Shown: in pieces, positions 37,801 through 48,131 of the stretch | Layout: each line of letters begins with the position of its first letter | How positions within the stretch are numbered: position 1 is the stretch's first letter | Assembly: GCF_932526225.1 (NCBI RefSeq) | Contig: NC_064039.1 | Span: forward strand, 3,299,001 to 3,363,000 | Direction: 5' to 3' | DNA from: Nematostella vectensis | Taxonomy: Eukaryota > Cnidaria > Anthozoa > Actiniaria > Edwardsiidae | Length of the DNA: 64,000 nucleotides | Position numbers and translations under genes: made by a program | Notes under the pieces: generated by a model | The model's database searches: none | Told to the model about the DNA's origin: nothing | What the model saw: only the letters and a program-made list of their open reading frames with translations

Positions 37801-39232
37801 TTTGTCAAAGAACCTGTGCTATTATTTGGCTTGAGTAGTTGCCAACACCTTCGTTGGATGAATATCTTCAAGGCCATTTATCCCTTAGACTGATGCCTGA
37901 GTATCTTCATCTTGTTGTGTTTATTTTGCATTTATGAATTTTTTGGGTTGTGGATACTTCCCAAAGCCGGTATAGGCCGGTTTAGGGGTCAATGTGTTAA
38001 TGCAGTACCTTTATGGAGTGTATTCCATTGTACTTATAGGGGAGGGGGCGCTTATTCCAAAATTCAAGGTTAAAGGGGTGACCTTATTGGGGAAGGGGAA
38101 CTTATTTAAAGGAGGGCGCTTATTCGATCATTATTGATCATTATTGTTGCTTCTAAAACATTTTGTTCTGCATGGTTTAGTTGCTTTTGTAGATATCTTA
38201 GCTCGTGAGGCTTCCGCCGTTCTAAGGTATGTTTACTTTATCATAAGTACACACAGATGCAGTTCCATTTGAGAAATCGTTGTATTCAGACGAGTGACAT
38301 ATCCAAACAAACACAAAGACCACACGGTTTAACTCAGTAAACATTAGTAACACAAATTTTCCAAGCACATACGCGACATTTTATACGGAGAGTGCTACAA
38401 AGGTTAGCCTTTTGTGGATTAACAATGTAGATGTAGAATTTTTTTTTTTATTTATTTTAGTTAATTAATTAATTAATGTAATTATTTATACAATTAATTT
38501 ATATCCACAGTGATGGTAACCCCTTTGTGGATTAACAATGTAGATGTAGAATTTTTTTTTTTTTTTTATTTTAGTTAATTAATTAATTAATGTAATTATT
38601 TATACAATTAATTTATATCCACAGTGATGGTAACCCCTTTGTGGATTAACAATGTAGATGTAGATGTAGGAATGGACCAGACCTCCTCTGATCAAACAAG
38701 CGAGACCACATTCGATCAAACTAGCGAAGTATTCCTGAGTAGTTTGCCTTTATCGCAGCCCTAGTTTAACAAAATTGAGAATATATAAAATATATTTTAT
38801 TTGCATTACCTCCATTTTCTTTGCATGTTTCGGACGCTGTGTCGGATCGCTGTGCTTCTAAGACCTTCTGTTTTCTTTCGCGTATGATTTCATCTAAGGA
38901 CTTTACTTTCACCTTTTCCAAATCTTCCCCTGGAGGAATTTATGATTGATTGAATGAGAATCAACGTGATACTAAACTAGAGGAACACTTATGCGACGCT
39001 TTTTAGGGAAAAAATGATCACCTTTGTCGGTATTGGGGTTTTTGGGGAACATAATCTTCCGAGGTTGTGCCACCTTTGCTTCTGCTTGCTCTGGATGATT
39101 TTCGTTATTATTTTCAACGGTTATGAAGAATTACTCACTTTGTATGCCGTTATACGCTCCTCTTCCCCTTCCACGGCCTCTATTTGTATTTTTGGTGCCT
39201 GTTTTGTCACAATTTTGGTTGAAAAAACGCAT
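19833..39232 (-). CDS. large PPR-like/CCCH zinc-finger RNA-binding protein (TOPAZ1-like), 24 exons, 1912 residues
   Basis: Exons (minus): 39232-39139, 38929-38810, 36868-36724, 34010-33654, 32945-31877, 31633-31608, 31517-31453, 30117-30034, 29480-29350, 28883-28777, 28517-28419, 28167-28117, 27777-27658, 27384-27189, 26782-26672, 26392-26180, 25923-25840, 25553-25366, 25274-25147, 24885-24131, 23924-23564, 22920-22136, 21887-21588, 19982-19833. All are GT-AG and every phase matches. The N-terminus has GRGRGRG; an SLDEIIRERK helix and an acidic Ser/Asp/Glu segment follow. CCCH finger 1 is C568-x8-C577-x4-C582-x3-H586. Residues about 626-1024 form helical repeats of PPR type (for example AYEVLKVMKENGIVPTHD). 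CCCH finger 2 is C1096-x7-C1104-x5-C1110-x3-H1114. A Pro-rich linker and a helical C-terminus complete it. RG motifs, CCCH fingers and PPR helices all point to RNA binding. TOPAZ1, a vertebrate germ-cell protein needed for meiosis, is my best family match, made from memory. No mitochondrial presequence is evident. Start chosen as the first ATG before the donor. Confidence 0.78.
20030..20312. mobile_element. short inverted-repeat element, mariner/pogo-like ends
   Basis: The left end TACAGTCGAACCCCTGTTAA at 20030 is mirrored by TTAATAGAGGTTCTACTGTA ending at 20312, with TA at both outer edges. The interior of about 240 bp has no ORF. Ends beginning CAGT-GAACC and a TA target are typical of pogo/Tigger non-autonomous copies; this class assignment is from memory. 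It lies in the last intron of the TOPAZ1-like gene. Confidence 0.6.
22870..23022. repeat. tandem duplication across an exon 5' boundary
   Basis: The start of exon 22 of the TOPAZ1-like gene with its acceptor (22870-22947) is repeated, diverged, at 22952-23022. In the real copy the acceptor is CTTGCAG. In the intronic copy it is CTTGAAG, and the copied exon sequence would be out of frame. Confidence 0.7.
26826..27010. repeat. dispersed repeat family, fragment 1
   Basis: It shares AAGGC-GAGTA-TTAGCGAGTAATA and following motifs (ATTGAAAT, AAATAG-GCAA, CCAAAATCT) with 51808-52020. It sits in an intron of the TOPAZ1-like gene. Confidence 0.55.
29652..29745. repeat. dispersed repeat family, fragment 2
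   Basis: It shares GCCATTGTAAGAAATTGTGT, then AATTGCGC and TTCCAGGTTTTTC, with 52056-52120. It corresponds to the other end of the family seen as fragment 1. It is intronic. Confidence 0.55.
30361..31057. mobile_element. MITE-like element with ACCGTATTTACTCA ends, about 700 bp
   Basis: The left end ACCGTATTTACTCATGTAAA (30361) is mirrored at 31057 by TACGTGAGTAAATACGGT. The next blocks (AAATACAC, GGGGTG, TATTATAC) are also shared in inverted order. No transposase ORF lies inside and no clear target duplication was identified. It is in an intron of the TOPAZ1-like gene. Confidence 0.65.
34098..36391. mobile_element. 2.3-kb inverted-repeat element of unknown class, no transposase
   Basis: The left end AGTACAGACTGAATGTATTT continues TTAACATT and a GTGGATTT-GCGTGGA block. 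The right end read inward from 36391 is AGTACAGGCTGAATGTGTTT, TTAACATT, then GGATTTTGCGTGGA. The arms match for about 45 bp with few differences. If TA is the target, the ends start CAG, as in some Tc1/mariner elements. A nested inverted pair (ACAATAGAGTCTGTCACACA near 34962 facing TGTGTGACATTCCTATTGTC near 35158) suggests another element inside. It fills much of intron 3 of the TOPAZ1-like gene. Confidence 0.65.
37416..38000. mobile_element. TTAA-flanked non-autonomous element, copy A (internally deleted)
   Basis: TTAA at 37416 is followed by CCCATTGACTCCTGG, and the far end, read inward from 38000, is TTAACACATTGACCCCT. The copy matches copy B (60686-61667) at both ends, but lacks about 393 bp between GTTTTATAC and TTATAAAAAACC. 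TTAA target duplications are typical of piggyBac and Kolobok elements. It lies in intron 2 of the TOPAZ1-like gene. Confidence 0.75.
38414..38665. repeat. tandem duplication, unit about 113 bp, 2.2 copies
   Basis: GTGGATTAACAATGTAGATG starts at 38414, 38527 and 38641. Each full unit has a T-tract, a (TTAA)n-like run and ATATCCACAGTGATGGTAAC. It is in intron 2 of the TOPAZ1-like gene. Confidence 0.8.
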
Positions 39233-39677
39233 TATTTTGTCATATTTTTCGGGCAAAACATGGCGACCTGGGGAGCGATCGAAGCAAGGCTCGAAACATG
39301 TGGTTGAGGTGCATGGCGGGAAAGAGCACGTGACAACGATCCAAAACCGAACGTAGATCGAATGAAACCCGAATTCTAATTTTGCATAAAATTTTCTTCG
39401 CCGTAACAAACATTGAATGATTTATTTATTTCTTCACATCTATTTCAAAGTTTCCAAAGCCCAAATCACATCCTCAGAATTTAATAGTTGTTTGGGTTTT
39501 TCCGATGTTTGTTCGACCATAAACTAATATTCATTACATACTCGGGCGTTACTTCGGAAAAGACAAGAAAAAGTTTTGAGGTGTGATGGCGGTTGAAGTT
39601 ACTCCGTTTTGGGGAAGTCGTTATGTTTCCTTCTGATGGTTTATATACGCCTCCTATGATGCCGTGACCCACACACA
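39233..39677. promoter_or_regulatory. candidate bidirectional promoter of the TOPAZ1-like gene and BIN3
   Basis: The two start codons (minus 39232, plus 39678) face away from each other across 445 bp with no other gene between them. The shared 5' region is inferred from this geometry only. Confidence 0.45.
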
Positions 39678-42600
39678 ATGAGCTGGTAACTTATGGGTTA
39701 ATGATTGCAATCATATGTACTAAATAGCTCGAGATAGGATAACTAAATCAAACTAAGTTACTGCTGCATTTTCCATTTCCTTTCCTAGGATTAACCCATT
39801 CAACAAATTGATTGCTCCAAACAAAGCAAGACAAACAGGAAAACAAGTAAGATTAACTTAATGTTGATTGTTATATGTTAGAGGCAGTACAAACCCTACT
39901 TGATGGAAAGCTGTGTTTAGTACAATAGTCATTGAAACAATTATTTATTAGCCTTTCAGTCCGGGGATGGGGGGGTGGGGGGGGGGGCAGATAGAGATGT
40001 TACAGTTTTTAGGGTTTTGAGAGAAAATAGGATTTTTTTATATGAAATAAAGATTGCAGTGGAGTCTATAAGAAATGGTATAGGAAGATGCACTATGAGC
40101 CAATGTTTTCTAGTTTATTTACTTTAGATACTTCTAAACAAAACATTTTGACAATTTTTTTGCATGTATTTAGGGGTATTTTTTTTCCTGACGAGCATCC
40201 CAGGCACATTTGTTTACCCATAAAGCAGACCATTTTCTCTTAGGTAGCTCGTCCTACCTCATAGAGGTACTTAAGGTTACGGGGTGCCTTGAAGTAAAAA
40301 TTCTATCGAAAAAAATATTTTTGCATCATTAAATTCCCTACTACATTACCTTTATTATAGCAAAGAAAAACGTTTGGATTTTTATTATCTTCTCGATATA
40401 ATAAGAAAAAACAAATTTTACAGGAAGACTTTGTGTAAGCATCAAGGTGTTTTTTAAAGGATTAAAATCCTTTAATCCTCTTATCCCTTCTCACTTACTG
40501 AAACCCTGTGTCCCCTACATCCGGGACCTTCGCTTATAGTTAATTAGCATACTGTTTTTACCTGTAAATTGTGACTTCAAAAATCTCAAATTCAGTTTCT
40601 TTGTCTTGCGGAAAGTCCTATTAGCGTTCCTAAATATATAACCGATGGATAAACGAAAAAGACGGAAGTCTGCATGGGGTCGTCTCAAGCATAAAACGAG
40701 GGTGAAGACTTCTAAATGAAAAATCCCGCTCAAATGGAAAAGGACAATCTTCTTGTTGGCTTCTCTTGTATTAGTTTGTCCCTACAACCTGCTTCAAGGT
40801 TATCAGCAAAAAATGCCTCATCGTTTCCAAAATCAAAACATTAAGACGAAATCGTTAGTTACAATTTGTTTAGTACATGTCACCAAATCGTGAAAAACCT
40901 GCCCTATTTGCTACCGGTCTCAGTCATGCCTTCCTGGGTTCGCGCCTGTGCCTGGCTTTTTCTTGTCTTCCCCATATCTGCAGGAATTCTTGCTTGTCAC
41001 TTGTTTTTCTCATGGTGATATTCGAAACTCCCTGCAATTAGTCAGTTTTCACCTCTTATTGGTCGGTCTGTTTATCTAGAGCTGATGGTATGATCACCTC
41101 GTTTACAGATAACTCAAGTAGGTGTCGCATTCTCCAGGAACTTTCAATCTAGCTTTTCTCAGCTTCCAATTTGCACGTATTTCTGAACTTAAAAACCCTA
41201 ATGGCTTTTGAGAGATTTAGAGCAGATCGTATTTTATGTCATCCAGTGTCGTGTTACCTGGAAATTATTCAATCCTCTAAATTTGACTCAAATTTGCATA
41301 GGAACAAAGAAAAATATCTCAAAAGCCGAACACAGTTTGGTAGGAGTGTATGTGGTGATTGACATAAGCCATAAAACGTAAAGATCTGCAGGATAGTTTA
41401 GACACATTAGGGTCTTTAAAGGATGTGATTGGCAGAAAACAAGTGTGTGATTAAAACCTGTTAAAAAATAAAGCATTTAATCAAACCTAGAAAAAAAAGG
41501 ATTATCGTATTCCCCATTTAAGCTTTCCAATGACATATAACATGGACATATTCTATTAAGGAGATTTGATACAGTTTCCCGAATGCCTAACCATCCTGTC
41601 AATCACAACTCGTATCTTCTGCTACAGGGATCGGATCTTCAAACTATTTGGCCATGCCATGTAGCTAGGGATGAACTTTATGAAAAAGTAACATTTGTTT
41701 ACATTGCTGTTTCTATGGCAACAGAACGGTGAACCCGTTAAATTCACTATTCGCGAAGTGCTGTTCGCTACAGGAAAATTTTTAACAAATAAGCTATAGG
41801 ATATTGTACATCAGACCTTGGTTGGCACTTAGAGGAATAAAATCTATAAGAGGAATTCTGAGAAATTATGGAATTTTTATTTTTAGCCCCTCTGTTATTT
41901 ACCTACTTTGAAATTCGCACCTGAAAAAAATCCATACGCGGGCAAGGATTTTTTTACCATTGTTATTTAGCTATCTCTTATTTCTAATAGCCTATCAAAA
42001 ATGAAAGCAATCGGTTTTGTTGATCGTAAGTTTTAGGGGCCATTCCTGGGACTATTTAATACTTTCAAAATGAAAAAATTGAACTTTTTTTATTTTTTAG
42101 CCGCCATGTAAAATTTCGCCGATTAATTTTTTCGTCGTTTTTGTATAATAAAATTAAGATATTGAGAAACATTCGGGTTAATTTTGAGCTTCATTGAAGG
42201 GTTGAAAGAAAACAATTAGATTTTTTGAAAATGGGAAACTATATCGAATCTCCTTAAATCTGACTCACGTATCAACATTTTTCCTCAACACTTTTTATAT
42301 ATTTACATATGATTTTATTACATGAATGTTTATATGTAAGTATAAATTATAGTCTTATCAGATACTTCTAAGGTATCTTTCAGAGTTTTCTCCTTATTGT
42401 TGATTTTGTTTGTTGAGCCTCTTATAACCATATCCCCCAGCTGTTACCAGTTTGTATGTGAATTATTACCAAAGAGACAAAGTTGACATAATTAATTATT
42501 TAGACCAAAAAAGGATAATTTTTCATCCAATTGTAGACAATCATACATTGAAAGAAGAACTGAAGTCTGCTAATTTTTAAAAGAACTCTGCATTAGTAAT

Positions 42601-45600
42601 TACCAGGATATTCAGTGGTTAAGTTGTTAAAATTCTTGTTTTGTCTTAAAATGCATATGATTGAGTGAGTTGCCAGGCAGGTTTTATCTTGATTATTTAA
42701 ACTGACACAGCTTTTCAAAGCTTCCAATTTATTGATCTGGTTTCTCAAGCCAAGAAAGATGATTTTAAGCTGTATTGGAAAGAGATCAAAGATTGTTAAA
42801 AGATTTAGTATTGTACTGGTAGGTGCTGCTAAAATTATGCAATTCAAGATTGATTTATCCATACAAAGAGTTTTATATACTGTACCAAGTGTCTCATGTA
42901 TTTTATTTGGCTTGGGTTACAGTTTTGTGTCAACATTTAAAAAAAAAGGAATAGGTTTTGTTTTCTCAAAGAACTTCAGGGATTATTATTGTTTCTTTGT
43001 GGTTTTACAATGCTATATAGCAATATTTTATATATTCTTCTCAATATAATGTCATTTTCAAGACAGACCTTGTTTATTAACATGTTAAAATCATAACTTT
43101 CACTGTCTGTAATTTCTTGTTTGTAAATGGTTGACTTATTTCAACCATGGTCCGTAGTTTGAATGATCATAAATTATTATTTTTAAATATAACTTATTTT
43201 AACAAAAAGGAGGCCAGGGTATTAAAAGAAATATTTTTTGTGTGTCCTTGTTTAGTCAAAATATAGGAAATAAGATAAGGAAAAAATAAGTTTGTTTGAT
43301 TTTTTATTACTTTAAAGATGCTCCACAGAAATGCGTGTTTACAGTGTTGTTTTGGTGGGTGAATTTATGTCTTTTAGTTGTTTCTTCATTCTTACACAAT
43401 TTCTTGTTAATTCCTTGAAAAGCCAACCAAAACTGTTATTAGTATACTTTAAAATATTCTATGTAAACCTTCAGTACAAAAGAAGTAAATCATATGAGGA
43501 TTTTAATTTACTTTTTTCTAATTTGCTTTTGTCCTTACTTTTCAAAATGCTTGAAATAAAGTCAATGTTTTTTTTTTTTCAGGCTGATAATGACTTTGAA
43601 AAAGAATGTGCAAGGTTCTATCAGTAAGTACTTCAGGATAGAGGAGTCCTTTGTTGACCTCATCTTTTAGAATAAGGCATGAAGATATAAATTATTGCAA
43701 ATAATAACCATTTTAAAGGTGAAGAATCACATATATACCTAGTGAATTCTGACCCGAAAATTGACAAAATAAGTGGTTTGCATTCTTACGAGTTCCATTA
43801 CCATATTATACCTGTCAACCTCCGAAAATCTCAAGGCTTAATAATTTTTGGGGGGAGGGGTGGGGTGGGGTATATTCATTTTGGGGGTAAGGGTGGGTAT
43901 AACCTCGCACGTGTTTGCCGTATAGAAAGCTCTCGCAAACAAATCCACTTATAGATCTCATGAGGGTCTTAGATAAATTGCGCTACACAAGGGAATTATT
44001 GTTTTAAATATTTTAATAGAAAATAGACAAAACGACTCAACGCGGGGGAGCGGGAGAAGGGGTCCAAAATCTTGAGACTCCCGCCTAATGCGGGAGAGTT
44101 GACAGGTATGCGACCACATGGTGGTACTGTCCAAACCTAGATTATCCAGCTAAAAACTGCATTGGTAACTTCTTAAATCATTTTCAAAACCAAAAGCAGA
44201 CTTACTGGTGGCTATATTTATATAAAGAGAAATGTTTAATTTTGTTTCATTGCAATGTATTTTTTAATCTGCATTCAAGCGAAATCCTATGAAGATTTTT
44301 TTTTCAGGTTTGAATCAGCCACTAAAAAGGTTTATAAAGGCATGAAGCGCTACGGAGAAGCTATGTTAGGTCAGTTACATGATTCTTTGCTAAGATTATT
44401 TGAGTTTGGAGAGGGGTAAAAAAAAGAAAAGGCAGAGTATAATTATTTTGTCATTTCATCTTCTTTTGTTTAATCTTCTCTTTATTGACATTGACAACAA
44501 TCTAGTTCAGGTTGCTGTAGGAGGGGGTTGAAGATGCAACTGTATATCATTTATGCAGTCCCTATCCTCTGATTGGCTAAAGGGTTTTCAGGTCATTCTT
44601 ACTTTTTTTCTTTTCTTTTTTTTTTCACAACTATTGTTATCACTTTCTAAAGCAATATCTAAAAACAAAAAAACTAGTCCAATGTTTAATATTTATGGCA
44701 CCATGAATATTGGAAAGTGGACTATGGACGCTTATATTGTTTGAGATATAAGTAAAACTATCTTGAATTTGGTGGTTTGGCACACACGAAAAAAAGTAAA
44801 ATTCTGGATTGGAATAGGAAGTGATTTGTTGCAAGCAAAACAAACATTGAAGTATGATTATACTTTATTTGATTATGCAGGTGCATCTACTTTCCTCCCA
44901 ACTTCCTGTTATCACAAACCAGATGTGTTTAAAACCTTTGTATATGATTTGTATATGAAGGCAAATGTTAATGCCGTTAATTTTTTTTCCAGCTCTAAAT
45001 AAGGCTGAACAAAGGATTTTCCAAGACCTTGCATCAGGCCCTCTCGCCCAAACTGATCTATTGCAGGAGCCTGTAAGTAACCACTGACATTATAGGGATG
45101 GATCCAGTATTCCTTGAAGAAGGGTGGATTGGGGGGACATCAATGTATAAACCATATGGTGGTAATTAAGCTTAAAACATACGTAATCTTCTCAAGTTTT
45201 TGCCCCACTGGGGGGCTTCTTCCCTGCTGGATCGTCAACTGTAATTATCTCTTCCTTGTTAAAAACTTTGGATTAATTATGATTTCTACAACAGGTTGAT
45301 GAGTTTAGTAAAGTCACTGCAAAGCTTGATGAATTAAGACAAGAGCTGGTAAAGTGGGCTTTATCTTAATAAAATATTGAACAGCAAACATAATTATGCT
45401 CTCAACCAATTGAATGACAAGAGGCATTGTTAGACATTGTCAGAAAACGGTTATATTTATGCTTTGATATCCTGTAGGTCTCAAGAAACCAAAAGATATT
45501 TCTTGACCCTATGAAAAGGTAAGTTTATTTGGCTCCACAGTCAAATTTTGATACTAATTTGAAAAATCTAACATGTTTTTTGTATTGTATGCTTTTTAGA

Positions 45601-47402
45601 CTAAGAAGTGTCTTTCCTAGTGTAAATGATGCTATCAGAGCAAGAGAGCAGAGTTTCATGGTACAAAAATGTGTTCTGTTCCTGACTTTTTGCAAATAAT
45701 GGTATCCTTTTTCAGGCATTTAGAAACTAAGTTGTTATTTCTCTTCCAGGAATATGCTAAACACCAAGCAAAAGTAGAAAAATTAGCAGAAAAAGAGAGA
45801 ACACCTCAAAACCTGGCCAAACTAGAGCAGGTATTGGGATTAAAATATAGACATTCGCAATTTACTTCAAATCACACGTTCAGAATCTCAACTGTTTTGG
45901 AAGTTTATTTATTTTGGAGGTTTATTTTGGTTTGTCAAACATTTTTTTTTATTGATGCCTTCCTAGTCCTGTTATTTTGACACAGTATTTCATGGTATTG
46001 GACATCCCAGAATCTTACTTGCTGATGGCTATTTATGCTCACTCGCCAGGGAGAATTTGCATGTTTTGTAAATCTCTGTTTGTTTGGATGTTAGTAGTAA
46101 GATAAAAAACTGATTACCTTTTTAAAAAGGCAATACCAGAAAATATTGACACAGTTGGTAGGAAGTATTTCTGATGTGTAGGGCTCTATTACTACCAGAA
46201 TTCAGCAAATATATAAAAATATTGTCTCCTGACTAGATGTCATTAGTTTATAATGTTGCTTATTTACTGTTTATGGATTCCAATCACCTGTGTCATCATC
46301 AGCATAATATTTCTTGTTGACCACCACATTTCAGGCTGAAAAAGATCTTGCCAAAGCTAAAGCAGACTATGAGCGTCAGAATGCAGTCATGCTAGAGGTT
46401 TGTCATTGCATAATGTACCCACATTCTTTTTGTTTTTCTTTAAGGAATTGTTTTGTTAATATAGTTACCTTGTTTAAGGATTTACCTATGCTGACAAATG
46501 GGCGAGTAGACTACTTTGAACCATGTTTTGAGGCACTTATTCTCTCAGAGGTAAGGGCACATAGCTGATCAGGGCTGGTTGTGTGGTTCAATAGAACCAC
46601 TTTATTTTTAAGCAAAATTATGCTTGTCCCTAGAAGCAGATAATCAATGGCTTGCAAGACAATAACAGTTAACTTTTATTTCACTCTGTACTTTACAGAA
46701 CAGCTAAAATTAATATAAAAATAACAGTGTGCATGAAGTCTATTGCTGGAATCACAGGAAGTTTGCAGTATAGTATAGTTTTCATTATTTGGACTCGCCT
46801 GTGAACAGGTCAATAGCGGCTCTTCAGGTTGGAGCACACAAGGATGCCTGCCTGCTCAAGGGGATTTTGAATAGCCCAAGTTTTTTTGACAAGCCAATGG
46901 ATTTAGGCCTAGCACCCTTGATAAGTGCACGTCTGCAGACTAAATTGGAAAATATCCTTTGAAAATCTTTGGATCCACCCTTCCCACCCTGGTCTTTAAC
47001 CAACTTATCAAATCAATAGTAAATCAAGGATTATCAGTTATCAATCATGGTTTACAGAGCCAAGGGTTCATTTTACAATCAACTGAATCATATTATTATC
47101 CAAGTATCTCCTACATAGCTAGTATTGACACTCAAGTGAGCCTCCAAGTCAAGTTGGGGGTTTGTCTGAAATGCAACTCACCCTTTGCTAAGGGGATTTA
47201 TCAATAAAGGGGCATTGTCTTGATACTCTTCTTACCTTATCTATTTTAGGCAAGCTATTATAGCCAGTCTGCCCAGGCACTAACAAACCTGACGAATCTG
47301 CTGAGCAGGTCATCGGAGCAACTTAACATTGAAGAACAGCAAGCCCAACTTGAAAGAAAACTGGCTGATCTTAAAGCTCTCTCAATAACAGAAGATGTTT
47401 AA
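39678..47402 (+). CDS. BIN3: BIN3, N-BAR/BAR-domain protein, 12 exons, 257 residues
   Basis: Exons: 39678-39685, 39789-39846, 43583-43623, 44308-44369, 44993-45072, 45295-45348, 45478-45518, 45600-45660, 45750-45830, 46335-46397, 46479-46550, 47250-47402. All GT-AG, all in phase; total 257 residues, close to vertebrate BIN3. The first coding segment is 8 nt (ATG AGC TG) and completes a Trp codon in exon 2, giving MSWINPF, the family N-terminus. Later landmarks are SVFPSVNDAIRARE, QAKVEKLAEKE, RVDYFEPCFEALI and the C-terminal KLADLKALSI, all characteristic of BIN3. The BAR fold is a dimeric coiled coil that senses curved membrane; BIN3 acts in actin organisation and membrane trafficking and lacks an SH3 domain. 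Intron 2 is 3.7 kb and could hide a small extra exon, as a short Pro-Lys segment of other BIN3 proteins is missing between exons 2 and 3. An AATAAA lies at about 47473. Confidence 0.93.
41556..42257. mobile_element. TTAA-flanked inverted-repeat element, 702 bp
   Basis: The left end TTAAGGAGATTTGATACAG continues TTTCCC. The right end read inward from 42257 is TTAAGGAGATTCGATATAG followed by TTTCCC. The arms are at least 25 bp. There is no transposase ORF. The sequence differs from the other TTAA family in this window. It is in intron 2 of BIN3. Confidence 0.72.
43807..44109. mobile_element. MITE with ATACCTGTCAAC ends, about 300 bp
   Basis: ATACCTGTCAACCTCC near 43808 with AATCTCAAG shortly after is mirrored by CTTGAGACTCCCGC and GAGAGTTGACAGGTAT ending at 44109. 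The interior holds G-rich runs (about 43849-43895). No coding capacity. It is in intron 3 of BIN3. Confidence 0.65.
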
Positions 47403-47472
47403 TTTTGGGCACAGCAGCTGGAGGAATGGATAGTAACTATTAAATCTTGCCGAATGGAGAGGATATGGTGAA

Positions 47473-47478
47473 AATAAA
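47473..47478 (+). terminator. poly(A) signal AATAAA of BIN3
   Basis: It lies about 70 nt after the BIN3 stop codon, in the tail-to-tail spacer with HPSE. Confidence 0.5.
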
Positions 47479-47825
47479 AGACATTCCAATTACTTCAAAG
47501 AATTTACTGTATGATTGCAGTTTTGAATATTTTGCACATAATTGGGAAAATGCAGTACCAATTACATAAAAGGTCTGTCAATACAATCAGTTTAGATAGA
47601 GCTTAAACATCTATTTTACGTTTGTTGCTAAGTTTGTAGAATGCTCACAACTGTAGTAATGTGGTAGTGTAATTGACTAATAATTGACTCCAGGGATTTT
47701 AAGCAAGAGGCTGAACAGCAATGTTCTCAAGATATACATGTACAATGTTCGCAAAAATATTTATTTTTATATATATTCAAACAATGAAAATTAAATACTA
47801 ATATATTACACATTGGCATTGTCAG

Positions 47826-48131
47826 TTTTTTTTCATTTATTAATTATTTTGTTGTTAGTATATCTCACATACATGCATTTTTTTATTTATTAATTATTTT
47901 ATTGTTAGTATATCTCAGATACATGCATTTTTTTCATTTATTAATTATTTTATTGTTAGTATATCTCACATACATGCATTTTTTTCATTTATTAATTATT
48001 TTATTGTTAGTATATCTCAGATACATGCATTTTTTTTCATTTATTAATTATTGTATTGTTAGTATATCTCAGATACATGCATTTTTTTCATTTATTAATT
48101 ATTTTATTGTTAGTATATCTCACATACATGC
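47826..48131. repeat. tandem repeat of about 51 bp, six copies, arising from the end of HPSE
   Basis: Each unit reads TTTTCATTTATTAATTATTT, then ATTGTTAGTATATCTCA and CATACATGCA or GATACATGCA. Six copies run head to tail. The last copy contains the HPSE stop codon (TCA at 48120-48122 on the plus strand) and its final codons. On the HPSE strand each unit holds AATAAA once or twice, so the array is a run of possible poly(A) signals. Confidence 0.88.
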
